The notes: generated by a model not told the origin, from the sequence alone. DNA of 64,000 nucleotides from Streptomyces sp. NBC_01689 (GCF_036250675.1 NZ_CP109592.1:6758001-6822000); one strand, 5' to 3'; positions 33,669-42,392 are shown, counted from the stretch's first letter. Program-made: numbers and translations.

Positions 33669-33965
33669 TCAAGGGTCGCGGCGGGGGGCCACCAGGACGG
33701 CCGGTCCGCGGGTGCGCGAGCTCGATGGGGCTTCGGTGAGTTGGACCGGTCCGTTCTTCGGGGCGAGGAGGTCCTTGGCGGTGAAGGTGACGAGGGGGAC
33801 CCGCTTGACGGTGCAGGCCGTGCCGTTGGCGCCGGCGTAGAGCGTGCCCCGGCCGTCCTCGACGGTGACGCGCCGCCCGGCGAGCCGGAGGTCGAGTCCG
33901 TGGTCCCCGGTGAAGCGGACGGCTCCGGCGAAGGCGGCGTGCAGCGAGCGGTCCTTCTTGCCGTG
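33669..33965 (-). pseudogene. HtaA haem-binding domain remnant (inverted part)
   Basis: On the minus strand this segment reads HGKKDRSLHAAFAGAVRFTG, DHGLDLRLAGRRVTVEDGRG, TLYAG and VPLVTFTAKDLL, GPVQLTEAPSS, a clear match in order to the core of HtaA domains that bind haem (FxGSVRFTGHHG...GTLYAD...LTEAP). It has no start codon, no signal peptide and loses frame after LTEAPSS, so it is a remnant. It lies between efeO and haem oxygenase, in keeping with former haem acquisition. Remaining half is on the opposite strand (33976-34186). Confidence 0.55.
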
Positions 33966-33975
33966 GGTTCCCCCG

Positions 33976-34186
33976 CCGGCCGGGACCGGGCGGGCACCGT
34001 CATGGACCCCGTGACCCTCTCCGTGGCGGTCACCGACGACGCCCGGCTGCCCGCCCTGCCCGACCTGGGCAGCTCCGACCCGCCCACGCCCGAGAGCGAG
34101 AAGCGGAGCACCGCCGCGCCGGCGACGAGGACCGACCGGCCCGCCCGGTCCGGCCCCCGGGCGGCCGTCGTCCGTATGAGGTTCAA
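33976..34186 (+). pseudogene. HtaA domain C-terminal remnant on opposite strand
   Basis: On the plus strand the segment reads AGTVMDPVTLSVAVTDDARL followed by PALPDLGSSDPPTPESE, which resembles the end of an HtaA domain (YPAGTALDPVS) and the low-complexity linker after it. It directly abuts the inverted HtaA core. A CCCCCGCCG sequence near 33971 and its inverted partner near 33680 could have mediated a small inversion. No start codon or full domain remains. The open frame continues into the PhzF gene. Confidence 0.45.
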
Positions 34187-34193
34187 TGCCCGC

Positions 34194-34838
34194 GTGACTG
34201 ATTACGACGTGCTGCGGGTGTTCTGCGGACCCGACGGCGGCTACGGCAACGAACTCGGTGTCGTACGCGAGGGCTCGGTGCTGCCGGACCCCGACGACCG
34301 TCAGGCCCTCGCGGCCAAACTCGGTTTCAGCGAGACCGTCTTCGTCGACGACCCCGAGCGCGGTGTCGTCGACATCTACACCCCGACCCTGCGGCTGCCC
34401 TTCGCCGGGCATCCGTGCGTCGGGACGGGATGGCTGCTGGACGTGCCCGAACTGGTCACACCCGCCGGAGTGGTGGGGGTCCGCCTCGACGGCGAGTTCA
34501 GCTGGATCGAGGCGCGGCCCGAGTGGGCGCCTCCCCGCACCCTGCGCCAGTACGGGTCGGCGGCCGAGGTGGACGCCCTCCGTGTCCCGCCGCCCGGCGA
34601 GTGGGTCTACGCCTGGGCCTGGGAGGACGAGTCCGCGGGACGGGTGCGCGCCCGTGCCTTCCCCGGCCGGGACGACGGCATCACGGAGGACGAGGCGACC
34701 GGGGCGGCGGCGCTGCTGCTGACGGCCCGGCTCGGCCGCGCGCTCAACATCGTCCAGGGCCGGGGCTCCCAGATCCTGACGGCGCCCCAGCCGGAGGGAT
34801 GGGTGGAGGTCGGCGGCCGGGTGTTCCTGGAACGCTGA
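34194..34838 (+). CDS. PhzF-family isomerase-like protein (short form)
   Basis: A 214-aa protein related to PhzF, whose members are isomerases of phenazine and other pathways. Signs: GGYGNELGVV (the GN...VV strand), GFSETVFV with the family Ser-Glu, LRLPFAGHPCVGTGWLL (the HPCVGT core motif) and EDEATGAAALLL followed by VQGRGSQI. It is shorter than the usual 260-300 aa, with one of the two half-barrels reduced. GTG at 34194 (VTDYDVLRVF) is the likely start because homologous sequence begins there; an ATG at 34176 is in frame. Function not known; phenazine synthesis should not be assumed. Confidence 0.85.
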   Translation: MTDYDVLRVFCGPDGGYGNELGVVREGSVLPDPDDRQALAAKLGFSETVFVDDPERGVVDIYTPTLRLPFAGHPCVGTGWLLDVPELVTPAGVVGVRLDGEFSWIEARPEWAPPRTLRQYGSAAEVDALRVPPPGEWVYAWAWEDESAGRVRARAFPGRDDGITEDEATGAAALLLTARLGRALNIVQGRGSQILTAPQPEGWVEVGGRVFLER

Positions 34839-34882
34839 CCCTCCCCGCCCGGCGGACGCAGCCGGCCCGTACGGCGCGGGCG

Positions 34883-35530
34883 TCAGGCGCTCAGCCGGAA
34901 CTCCTCGTCCAGCGCACCGAACACCGCCGTGTTCAGCGCGAACGCCCGCTTGCACTCGGCGATGATCCGCTGCCGCTCCAGGTCGTCCGCGGGGACCGCG
35001 TCCAGGAGTTCGCGGTAACCGCGCTTGAACGCGGCCGGGTTGGCGATCTCCTCGAAGACGTAGAAGCGCACCCCGTCACCCTTCCGGGCGAAGCCCCAGG
35101 TGCGCTCGGCCCGGTCGCGGATGATCTGGCCGCCGGAGAGGTCGCCGAGGTACCGGGTGTAGTGGTGGGCGACGTAGCCTCCCGGCCACGTGCGGGCGCA
35201 CTCCGCGACTCGCGTCGCGTAGGCCTCGGTGGCCGGCAACGCGGTGAGCGTCGCGCGCCAGCCGGCACCCCGCAGATGGGTCAGGTCCCGCTCCAGGGCG
35301 GCGCGGCGCAGCAGTCCCGGCTGGATGAACGGCCCGGCGACCGGATCGGCGGCCAGTGTCCCGGCGTCCGCCTCCAGGGCCTCGTACACGAACCACAGCT
35401 GCTCGGTGTAGCGCGCGTACGCGTCGACGCCGAGCCTGCCGCCGAGCAGGTCACTCATGAAGGTCGAGGTCTCCGCCTCCGTGTGCTGCTCGTGCGAGGC
35501 GGTGCGGATGAGCGTCGAGAAAAGGTCCAT
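34883..35530 (-). CDS. hmuO: Biliverdin-producing haem oxygenase
   Basis: A 215-aa enzyme that cleaves haem to biliverdin, CO and iron. The proximal haem ligand is in HTEAETSTFMSDLLGG (H16 by alignment with HmuO), and the distal helix GDLSGGQIIRDRAERTWG with its flexible Gly pair is clear. FIQPGLLRR and RYTEQLWFVYEALE are family features. A DtxR-type iron box lies 48 nt upstream of the start (35578-35591), so it is expressed under iron limitation. It releases iron from haem, complementing the nearby EfeUOB importer and the decayed HtaA gene. ATG 35530 is clear. Confidence 0.93.
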   Translation of the reverse strand: MDLFSTLIRTASHEQHTEAETSTFMSDLLGGRLGVDAYARYTEQLWFVYEALEADAGTLAADPVAGPFIQPGLLRRAALERDLTHLRGAGWRATLTALPATEAYATRVAECARTWPGGYVAHHYTRYLGDLSGGQIIRDRAERTWGFARKGDGVRFYVFEEIANPAAFKRGYRELLDAVPADDLERQRIIAECKRAFALNTAVFGALDEEFRLSA

Positions 35531-35577
35531 GGGATCTCCGGGGCCGGGGGAACGGGAGCCTCTCGGATTTTGTATGG

Positions 35578-35591
35578 TTAGGCTTACCTAA
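35578..35591 (-). promoter_or_regulatory. DmdR/IdeR-type iron box of the haem oxygenase gene
   Basis: TTAGG-CTTA-CCTAA is a perfect palindromic pair of DtxR-family half-sites, inside ATGGTTAGGCTTACCTAAGT, 48 nt before the haem oxygenase ATG. It strongly suggests repression by iron-loaded DmdR. Confidence 0.8.
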
Positions 35592-35702
35592 GTCAACGGG
35601 TTGTCGACTCCCTGTCGGTAAACGTTCCGACACGCCGTCGGTAAAACCGTACCCCGGATTCCGGGGGAGGCCACCGGGGGCCCTGGGGCCCGTGCGCACA
35701 CG

Positions 35703-35737
35703 GAAGCCCGCCCCGTCCGGCGGACGGGGCGGGCTTC
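35703..35737 (-). terminator. Terminator of the methionine aminopeptidase gene
   Basis: GAAGCCCGCCCCGTCCG (35703-35719) and its exact complement CGGACGGGGCGGGCTTC (35721-35737) leave a one-base centre, so the real hairpin has about 14-15 pairs with a small loop. It lies 30 nt after the stop of map. Confidence 0.85.
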
Positions 35738-35766
35738 GGCGGGGTGCGAGGGGGAGGCGGACGGGG

Positions 35767-36624
35767 TTACGGCAGCGTCAGGATCTCCGCGCCGGTGTCG
35801 GTCACCACCAGGGTGTGCTCGAACTGGGCGGTCCGCCTGCGGTCCTTCGTCACGACCGTCCAGCCGTCGTCCCACAGGTCGTACTCGTGCGTGCCGAGCG
35901 TGAGCATCGGCTCGATCGTGAAGGTCATCCCGGGCTGGATGACGGTCGTGGCGTGCGGGCTGTCGTAGTGCGGGACGATCAGTCCGGAGTGGAACGAGGA
36001 GTTGATCCCGTGTCCCGTGAAGTCCCGCACGACCCCGTACCCGAAGCGCTTCGCGTACGACTCGATGACACGGCCGATGACGTTGATCTGGCGGCCCGGC
36101 CTGACCGCCTTGATGGCGCGGTCGAGGGACTCCCGGGTCCGCTCGACCAGCAGCCGCGACTCCTCGTCCACGTCGCCGACCAGGTACGTCGCGTTGTTGT
36201 CGCCGTGCACCCCGCCGATGTACGCCGTCACGTCGAGGTTGATGATGTCGCCGTCCCGCAGGACCGTGGAGTCGGGGATGCCGTGGCAGATGACCTCGTT
36301 CAGGGAGGTGCACAGCGACTTGGGGAACCCGCGGTAGCCGAGGGTGGAGGGGTAGGCGCCGTGGTCGCACATGTACGTGTGCGCGACGCGGTCCAGCTCG
36401 TCCGTGGTGACGCCGGGCGCGATCAGCTTGGCGGCCTCGGCCATCGCCTGCGCGGCGATCCGGCCGGCGATCCGCATCGCCTCGATCGTCTCGGCGTTCT
36501 GCACCTCCGGACCGGTGTACGGCGTCGGGGCGGGCTTGCCCACATACTCGGGACGCCTGATGTTTCCCGGGACGGGACGGGTGGGAGAGAGCTCTCCTGG
36601 TACGAGCAGCGACTGGCCAGACAT
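35767..36624 (-). CDS. map: Type I methionine aminopeptidase
   Basis: A 285-aa metalloenzyme removing the N-terminal methionine from new proteins. Metal ligands are visible in order: D of [10 protein letters not shown] and D of HGDNNAT, H of [12 protein letters not shown] of MTFTIEPML and E of QFEHTLVVT; the substrate His is in VICHGIPD. It has the N-terminal extension of about 40 residues seen in actinobacterial forms ([18 protein letters not shown] segment). ATG at 36624 begins [12 protein letters not shown] strong terminator follows. Confidence 0.95.
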   Translation of the reverse strand: MSGQSLLVPGELSPTRPVPGNIRRPEYVGKPAPTPYTGPEVQNAETIEAMRIAGRIAAQAMAEAAKLIAPGVTTDELDRVAHTYMCDHGAYPSTLGYRGFPKSLCTSLNEVICHGIPDSTVLRDGDIINLDVTAYIGGVHGDNNATYLVGDVDEESRLLVERTRESLDRAIKAVRPGRQINVIGRVIESYAKRFGYGVVRDFTGHGINSSFHSGLIVPHYDSPHATTVIQPGMTFTIEPMLTLGTHEYDLWDDGWTVVTKDRRRTAQFEHTLVVTDTGAEILTLP

Positions 36625-36683
36625 GCCAGCGAGTCTAACCAGCGGGCATGGGGGCACTATGTCCGTGGCGAAAGGAGCAGGTC

Positions 36684-36914
36684 ATGGCCCTCTTCAAGAA
36701 GCGGACCGTCGCGAAACCCGGCGAGTGGTACTACTGCCTCGTCCACCAGAAGGTCGAGGAGGGTCCGGAGTGCCCCGCCAAGGACCGGTTCGGCCCCTAC
36801 GCCACCCGCGGTGAGGCCGAACACGCCATGGAGACCGCCCAGGAACGCAACCTGGAGTGGGAGACGGACCCCAAGTGGCACGACGCGACGGCCCAGAATC
36901 CGGACGACGACTGA
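36684..36914 (+). CDS. Small conserved protein, function unknown
   Basis: A 76-aa protein divergent from map. It starts at ATG 36684 with AAAGGAGC eight bases upstream. The sequence has a compact alpha/beta look (GEWYYCLVHQKVEEGPECPA, RFGPYATRGEAEHAMETAQE) with two cysteines (18 and 29) spaced like a metal site or disulphide and a strongly acidic end (DATAQNPDDD). The FGPYATRGEAEHAM part resembles short SPOR-like repeats. Similar small proteins sit next to map in other Streptomyces, as I recall; no function known. Confidence 0.8.
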   Translation: MALFKKRTVAKPGEWYYCLVHQKVEEGPECPAKDRFGPYATRGEAEHAMETAQERNLEWETDPKWHDATAQNPDDD

Positions 36915-37138
36915 CCCGCGGGGCTGACCGGCGCTACCGGCCCGCCTCGGCCGTCGCGTCCGGCCCGTTCGCCGGGTGCCTCGGCCGATCCGACGCGGCG
37001 CTCCGGAATGGCCGGTCGGCGACGGCGGTGTACGGCGGCCCGACCGCTCGTGGGCCGTGTGCGGCGGCTCGACCGCTGGTGCCGGCCGCGGCGGGGACCG
37101 GTCCACGCGGCGGCTTTCGACCCCGGGGCGGGCGGCCG

Positions 37139-38545
37139 TCAGGCGTGCGGGCGGGCGGCCGCCGTGGAACTCCGGACGGAGCGCATCCGTACGGCGTGCT
37201 CGTTCGTCCGCACGTCGTACCTCATCAGCCCCGGCAGGCACAGCCCCAGCAGGCCCACCGCGCCCACGCAGAGCACGCCTCCCGCCCAGATCGACGTGCG
37301 TACGCTCGTCCACGCGGCCATTCCGCCGGCCCGTACCTGGCCCAGCTGAGGACCGACGGAGTACGACAGCAGTTCGATGCCGGCCAGCCGGCCGCGCAGC
37401 TCGTCCGGGATGGTCTGGTTCCACATCGCGCCGCGGAAGATCCCGCTGACCATGTCGAAGCTCCCGGCGAGGACGAGGAACAGCAGCACCAGCCCCACGT
37501 CGTGGACGGCCCCCGCGGCCACCATGGCCAGCCCCCAGCAGGCCGCCGCCAGGGCCACCATCCGGCCGTGTCGGTGGACACGGGAGGTCCAGCCGCTGGT
37601 CAGGGTCGCCAGCAGCGCCCCGGCGGGCAGCGCCGCGTACATCAGCCCCAGCGACCACTCGGCGTCGAGTTCGTCCGCCAGGAACGGCAGCACGGCGAGC
37701 GGCATCGCGAAGAACATCGCCGCCAGATCGATCGCGTACGTGCCGAGCAGCTCCTTGCGGCTCCACGCGTAGCGCGCGCCCTCGGCGATCGACCTCAGGG
37801 ACGGCTTCGCGGCCTCGTGCGAGGCCGGTGACGGCCCGAGTCCGAGAACCAGGACCACCGAGACCACGAAGGTCGCCAGGTCCACGCCGTACGCCCAGCC
37901 GAGTCCGGCGTACGCCACCACGACCCCCGCGAGCGCGGGGCCCGCGACCCCGCCGACCGACCAGCGCAGCGAGTTCAGCGAGGCGGCGGCCGGCAGGTGT
38001 TCGTGGGCGACGATCCGCGGCACCAGCGAGTCCAGCGCGGGCCGCTGCACCGCCACGAGAGCGGACGAGAACGCGGCGACCGCGTACAGCGGCCACACCG
38101 CGGGGGTCGGCGTCAGCGCGTTGACCAGCAGCGCCGCGCACAGCAGCCCCTGCCCGGCCTCCGTGCGGACGATCAGCTTTCGCTTGTCCAGGGCGTCCGC
38201 CAGCGCCCCGCCGTACAGCCCGAACACGATCAGCGGGACGAGCTCCACCGCTCCGATCGCGCCCACGGCGACCGCGGATCCGGTCAGGACCTTCATCTGC
38301 ACCGGCAGCGCGACGAAGGTCAGCGAGCTGCCGAAGTGGGTGATCAGCCCGGACAGCCACAGCCGCCGGAAGTCGGCGGATTCCCGCCAGGGCGCGAGAT
38401 CGGGGAGGAGCGACCGCGTACGCGAGGGCCGCGCGTCCGGCGCGGCGGGCGTGTCCCCGGCGGCGTGCGAGCCGGGGGAGGGGGCGTCCTGGGGTGGTCC
38501 GACCCGGGTCGGCGGTGCGGGGGGTGCGGGTGCTTCTTCGCTCAC
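37139..38545 (-). CDS. MFS transporter (MFS_3/EntS-like)
   Basis: A 468-aa major facilitator superfamily protein with about twelve hydrophobic segments and a 50-residue Pro/Ala-rich N-terminal tail. The start of the domain (LAPWRESADFRRLWLSGLIT) and motif GGALADALDKRKLIV in the first cytoplasmic loop are typical of the group including the enterobactin exporter EntS. Export of a siderophore or drug is possible given the iron genes nearby, but no direct evidence ties it to iron, and no iron box was seen before it. Start ATG 38545 (MSEEAPAPPAP). Confidence 0.85.
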   Translation of the reverse strand: MSEEAPAPPAPPTRVGPPQDAPSPGSHAAGDTPAAPDARPSRTRSLLPDLAPWRESADFRRLWLSGLITHFGSSLTFVALPVQMKVLTGSAVAVGAIGAVELVPLIVFGLYGGALADALDKRKLIVRTEAGQGLLCAALLVNALTPTPAVWPLYAVAAFSSALVAVQRPALDSLVPRIVAHEHLPAAASLNSLRWSVGGVAGPALAGVVVAYAGLGWAYGVDLATFVVSVVLVLGLGPSPASHEAAKPSLRSIAEGARYAWSRKELLGTYAIDLAAMFFAMPLAVLPFLADELDAEWSLGLMYAALPAGALLATLTSGWTSRVHRHGRMVALAAACWGLAMVAAGAVHDVGLVLLFLVLAGSFDMVSGIFRGAMWNQTIPDELRGRLAGIELLSYSVGPQLGQVRAGGMAAWTSVRTSIWAGGVLCVGAVGLLGLCLPGLMRYDVRTNEHAVRMRSVRSSTAAARPHA

Positions 38546-38680
38546 GTGGGCTCATGCTGAACGTCGCCCTCCCCGCGCGGCAACCGCTTTTCCGCGCGGC
38601 GCCCCGCCGAACGGGCCGACCCCCGCCTCCACCCCACCCCCCCGCCGTCCCGCCACCGCGCCGCGGCCGGACCGAGGTTG

Positions 38681-39283
38681 CTACCAGCGTGTCGGGGGTG
38701 GCGCCGTCAGGTGGTCGGCGAGGCGGGAGAGGCGGTCGCGCAGACGGCGGCGCCCGCGCTGCGCGGGCAGGGTGTTCTCCCCGGCCGCCGCGCTGACGAG
38801 GTGCTGGACGGTGTCGAGGTCGAGCTCGTGGTCCGGCGGTACGGTCAGCGCCTCGTGCGCCATCGCCTCCAGGTCATGGTCGCCGGAGCCGAGCGCCAGC
38901 ACGGTGGCGCCGGCCCGCCGGGCGTCGTGGACCCGCTCCAGGAGCGGCGCCCCGGGGGCGGACGGCGCCACCACGAGCAGGGTCTCCCCGCGCCGCGCGG
39001 CCTCGACACGACCGAGTCCCACGGCCAGATGGGCGGGGTCCGAGGCCCGCGCCCCGTGCCGCACCAGCGTCGGTGACAGCTCCGGAGTGCCCGACCAGGC
39101 GGCCTCGTCCACCAGATGCGCCGCCAGGTGCCACGGCTCGTACTCCGGCGTGCCCACGAGCAGCAGCCCGCCCCCGTACGACACCACGGAGCCGCGCAGG
39201 GCCCCCGCGAACCGCCGGGTGGCCCCCGGCCACTCCGTCCCGGCCAGGACCTCGCGCAGCAACGCGACCCGTACCGCATCCAT
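38681..39283 (-). CDS. Hypothetical protein with a SIS-like sugar-binding pattern
   Basis: A 200-aa protein. No clear family is recalled, but the centre GETLLVVAPSAPGAPLLERV followed by ARRAGATVLALGSGDHDLEA resembles the SIS phosphosugar-binding fold (strand, Ser-rich loop, helix, strand). The N-terminal part (AGTEWPGATRRFAGAL) is helical. ATG at 39283 is chosen; a GTG two codons earlier is in frame. It is divergent from the sialidase gene. A role in sugar metabolism is a weak inference. Confidence 0.7.
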   Translation of the reverse strand: MDAVRVALLREVLAGTEWPGATRRFAGALRGSVVSYGGGLLLVGTPEYEPWHLAAHLVDEAAWSGTPELSPTLVRHGARASDPAHLAVGLGRVEAARRGETLLVVAPSAPGAPLLERVHDARRAGATVLALGSGDHDLEAMAHEALTVPPDHELDLDTVQHLVSAAAGENTLPAQRGRRRLRDRLSRLADHLTAPPPTRW

Positions 39284-39362
39284 GCGCACGCATCCTGCCG
39301 CAACCGGGGACTCGTCAGGCGGAGTTCACCATGAATTCGCCCGGGTGGGGCAGAGGCCGCGC

Positions 39363-40508
39363 ATGACCGAACCCAACGCGACGACCAGCGTCCCCTTCCG
39401 CGCGGGGAGCGAGGGCCGGGCGAGCTTCCGCATCCCCGCCCTCGTCGTCACCCGCGCGGGCACCCTGCTCGCCTTCTGCGAGGGAAGGGTCGACTCCGCC
39501 CAGGACCACGGCCGTGTCGCCATCGTCCTGAAGCGGTCGACGGACGGCGGCCGCACCTGGGGGGCGCTGCGGGTCGTGGCCGAGAACGGGCACGACCTCG
39601 CGGGCAACCCCGCCCCCGTCGTCCTCGACACCGGCCGCGTCCTGCTCGTGCACGTCCGCGCCGCGGCCGCCGCCACCGAGGACGCCATCCTGCGGGGCAG
39701 GGTGAGCGCCGCCGACGGCCGCCGGGTGTGGGTGCAGCACAGCGACGACGACGGCCTCACCTGGTCCGCGCCGCGCGAGATCACCCCGCAGGTGAAGAGA
39801 ACGGAGTGGCGGTGGTACGCGACCACCCCGGGGCACGCGATCCAGCTCACCACCGGCCGCGTGGTCGTGCCCGGCAACCACACCCTGCCGCCCGTCGGCA
39901 CCGACAACGGCACGGAGGCCCGCTACAACAGCGGTCACTGTCTCCTCAGCGACGACCGCGGCGCGACCTGGTACCTCGGCTACCTCGACGAGAACACCGA
40001 CGGATACGTCAACGCGAACGAGACGACGGCCGCCGAACTCCTGGACGGACGCGTCTACTTCAACACCCGTAACGACTCGCCCTCGCCGGGCTGCCGGGCC
40101 GACGCCCACTCCGCGGACGGCGGGCGCACCCTGCTGAAGCCCTTCCGCCCGCAGGCCGGGCTCGTCACCCCGGTGGTCCAGGGCAGCGTCCTCCAACTCC
40201 GCGACCCCGACGTGCTCCTGTACGCGGGGCCCGCCGACCCGGCCGCCCGGGCCCTGATGACGGTGCGCGCGTCCGACGACGGCGGCACCACCTGGCGGCC
40301 CGTGCACACGGTCGACGGACTGCCCGCCGCCTACAGCGATCTGGCCCGGATCGACACCGCGACCGTGGGACTCCTCTACGAGACCGGCGACTTCGGCCCG
40401 TACGAGACGATCACCTTCCGGCGCGTCCCGGTGACCGCCCTCGCCCGGGCCCCCGAAGCCACCGCGGCGGGGTCCGCGCACGTAAGGTCGGCCCATGACC
40501 TCTACTGA
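39363..40508 (+). CDS. Sialidase family protein (exo-alpha-sialidase-like)
   Basis: A 381-aa six-bladed beta-propeller of the sialidase/neuraminidase superfamily. The RIP motif is in SFRIPALVVT, with the acidic residue E of CEGRVD; Asp-box repeats S-x-D-x-G-x-T-W appear at KRSTDGGRTWG, QHSDDDGLTWS, LSDDRGATWY and ASDDGGTTWR. The late Arg/Tyr features (ETGDFGPYETITFRR) complete the fold. It lacks any signal peptide, so it appears cytoplasmic, unlike classic secreted sialidases. ATG 39363 follows GAGGCCGC weakly. Its last 14 nt overlap npdG. Confidence 0.86.
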   Translation: MTEPNATTSVPFRAGSEGRASFRIPALVVTRAGTLLAFCEGRVDSAQDHGRVAIVLKRSTDGGRTWGALRVVAENGHDLAGNPAPVVLDTGRVLLVHVRAAAAATEDAILRGRVSAADGRRVWVQHSDDDGLTWSAPREITPQVKRTEWRWYATTPGHAIQLTTGRVVVPGNHTLPPVGTDNGTEARYNSGHCLLSDDRGATWYLGYLDENTDGYVNANETTAAELLDGRVYFNTRNDSPSPGCRADAHSADGGRTLLKPFRPQAGLVTPVVQGSVLQLRDPDVLLYAGPADPAARALMTVRASDDGGTTWRPVHTVDGLPAAYSDLARIDTATVGLLYETGDFGPYETITFRRVPVTALARAPEATAAGSAHVRSAHDLY

Positions 40509-41199
40509 CAGCGCACAGAAGGCCCCCGCCAAGGACCCGTGGGACCTGCCCGACGTCTCCGGGCTGGTCGTGGGCGTGCTCGGCGGCACCGGTCCGCAGG
40601 GCAAGGGCCTGGCCTACCGGCTCGCCAGGGCCGGCCAGAAGGTGATCATCGGATCACGTGCCGCGGAGCGGGCGCAGGCCGCCGCCGCGGAACTGGGGCA
40701 CGGTGTCGAGGGTGCCGACAACGCCGAGTGCGCCCGCCGCAGCGATCTCGTGATCGTCGCCGTGCCGTGGGAAGGGCACGGCAAGACCCTGGAGGCCCTG
40801 CGCGAGGAACTGGCGGGCAAGCTCGTCGTCGACTGCGTCAACCCGCTCGGCTTCGACAAGAAGGGCGCGTACGCCCTGAAGCCCGAGGAGGGCAGCGCCG
40901 CCGAGCAGGCCGCGGCGCTGCTGCCGGACTCCCGGGTCACGGCCGCCTTCCACCACCTCTCGGCCGTGCTCCTCGAGGACCCGGAGACCGAGCGGATCGA
41001 CACCGACGTGATGGTCCTCGGTGAGGAGCGAGCGGACGTCGAACTGGTGCAGGCGCTCGCCGGTCGCATCCCCGGCATGCGGGGGGTCTTCGCGGGCCGG
41101 CTGCGCAACGCCCACCAGGTCGAGGCGCTGGTCGCGAACCTGATCTCGGTGAACCGGCGTTACAAGGCCCACGCGGGCCTGCGGGTGACGGACGTATAG
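40495..41199 (+). CDS. npdG: NADPH-dependent F420 reductase
   Basis: A 234-aa oxidoreductase transferring hydride between NADPH and cofactor F420, common in Streptomyces. The NADP-binding motif GVLGGTGPQGKGLA (27-40) and VIIGSRAAERA, plus VVDCVNPLGFDKKG and FHHLSAVLLEDPE of the F420 site, match the family. The start ATG at 40495 lies inside the sialidase gene in another frame (14-nt overlap), with translation likely coupled. F420H2 made by it serves deazaflavin-dependent reductases elsewhere. Confidence 0.92.
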   Translation: MTSTDSAQKAPAKDPWDLPDVSGLVVGVLGGTGPQGKGLAYRLARAGQKVIIGSRAAERAQAAAAELGHGVEGADNAECARRSDLVIVAVPWEGHGKTLEALREELAGKLVVDCVNPLGFDKKGAYALKPEEGSAAEQAAALLPDSRVTAAFHHLSAVLLEDPETERIDTDVMVLGEERADVELVQALAGRIPGMRGVFAGRLRNAHQVEALVANLISVNRRYKAHAGLRVTDV

Positions 41200-41386
41200 C
41201 GGCCGCACGGGCCCGGGACGGGCAGGGGCACGGCACGGGGACATGCGGGCACGGGGGCGCCCGGGCGCCGACGCCCGGGCTGCCGGGGCACCGGGGTCGG
41301 GGCACCGGACAACAAGGACACGGACATGAGGGACACTGGACGCCGCAGCACCAGCGATCCGCCCGTCCGTCAGGAGCCGTTCCCCC

Positions 41387-41602
41387 ATGTCCGCCTCGCC
41401 CTCGCCCGCCCCGACCCGGCGACTCGCCCTCTACGCCCTCGCGGTCTGTGTCCTGTCCGTCGCCGCGGCCGTGGTCTCCTTCGTCCAGGGCAGCTGGCTG
41501 GGGATCGTGTGGGTGCTGCTGGCCGGTCTGTCGTCCAACATGACCTGGTACTACGCCCGGCGCGGCCGGGTCCGCGACCGCGCCGGGTCCGTCACCGGCT
41601 GA
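41387..41602 (+). CDS. Small membrane protein, function unknown
   Basis: A 71-aa protein with two hydrophobic stretches (LALYALAVCVLSVAAAVVSF and WLGIVWVLLAGLSSNM) separated by a short turn and followed by a basic tail (ARRGRVRDRAG). Likely a two-helix inner-membrane protein. Its stop overlaps the 3' end of the convergent site-2 protease gene by 11 nt. ATG at 41387 has AGGAGC seven bases upstream. No function can be assigned. Confidence 0.75.
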   Translation: MSASPSPAPTRRLALYALAVCVLSVAAAVVSFVQGSWLGIVWVLLAGLSSNMTWYYARRGRVRDRAGSVTG

Positions 41603-42392
41603 CGGTGCAGAACTGGTCGGTGCTCTGCCAGAAACGGTAGAGGTTCTGGCCGCAGTAGCGTTGCAGGTCGTCGATGCCCAGTCCGCCCAGGACGGTGTCG
41701 ATCAGGTCGAAGAACGCGGTGTTCACCGACGGGATCCACAGCACCGCGAACACGGCGAGCAGACCGAACGGCGCGAAGGGCTCCACCTGGCGGCGGACCT
41801 CGTACGACAGCCAGGGCTCGATGACGCCGTAGCCGTCCAGGCCCGGGACCGGCAGGAAGTTCAGGATCGCCGCCGTGACCTGGAGCAGCGCGAGGAACGC
41901 CAGCGCGTACTGGAAGGTGCGCGGCACGCCGTCCAGCGCGTGCAGCCAGAACGGCGCCGTGCACACCGCCGCGAACAGCACGTTCGTCAGCGGGCCCGCC
42001 GCCGAGATCAGGCTGTGCTTCCAGCGGCCCTGGATGCGGTTCCGCTCGATGAAGACCGCGCCGCCCGGCAGACCGATCCCGCCCATGATCACGAAGATCA
42101 CCGGCAGCACGATGCTCAGCAGCGCGTGCGTGTACTTGAGCGGGTTGAGCGTCAGATAGCCCTTCGCGCCGATCGAGATGTCGCCGCTGTGCAGGGCGGT
42201 GCGCGCGTGCGCGTACTCGTGCAGGCAGAGCGAGACGATCCAGGCGGCCGTCACGAACAGGAACACGGCCACGCCGGGCTGTTCGGCGAACCCGGTCCAG
42301 GTCGCCCAGCCGGTCACCGCCATCACGGCCACGATGCCGACGAAGACGGGGCTGATCCTCCGGTCGCTGCGGCGGGACGCGGCGGTGGTCAT
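41592..42392 (-). CDS. Site-2 protease family (M50) membrane metalloprotease
   Basis: A 266-aa polytopic membrane protein with the zinc motif HEYAH (HExxH, near 60) in helix 2 and NFLPVPGLDGYGV (NxxPxxxLDG) in a later helix that supplies the third ligand. Other helices (LLSIVLPVIFVIMGGIGL, LISAAGPLTNVLFAAV) fit. Such proteases cleave membrane-spanning regulators such as anti-sigma factors; no anti-sigma gene is nearby. ATG at 42392 begins MTTAASRRSDRR. It is convergent to the small membrane protein gene and divergent from the repeat-rich region preceding the SARP gene. Confidence 0.9.
   Translation of the reverse strand: MTTAASRRSDRRISPVFVGIVAVMAVTGWATWTGFAEQPGVAVFLFVTAAWIVSLCLHEYAHARTALHSGDISIGAKGYLTLNPLKYTHALLSIVLPVIFVIMGGIGLPGGAVFIERNRIQGRWKHSLISAAGPLTNVLFAAVCTAPFWLHALDGVPRTFQYALAFLALLQVTAAILNFLPVPGLDGYGVIEPWLSYEVRRQVEPFAPFGLLAVFAVLWIPSVNTAFFDLIDTVLGGLGIDDLQRYCGQNLYRFWQSTDQFCTVSR

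Noticed and set aside
34194..34838. Phenazine biosynthesis gene
   Set aside because: PhzF-like folds are common outside phenazine pathways, the protein is short and no other phz genes are nearby.
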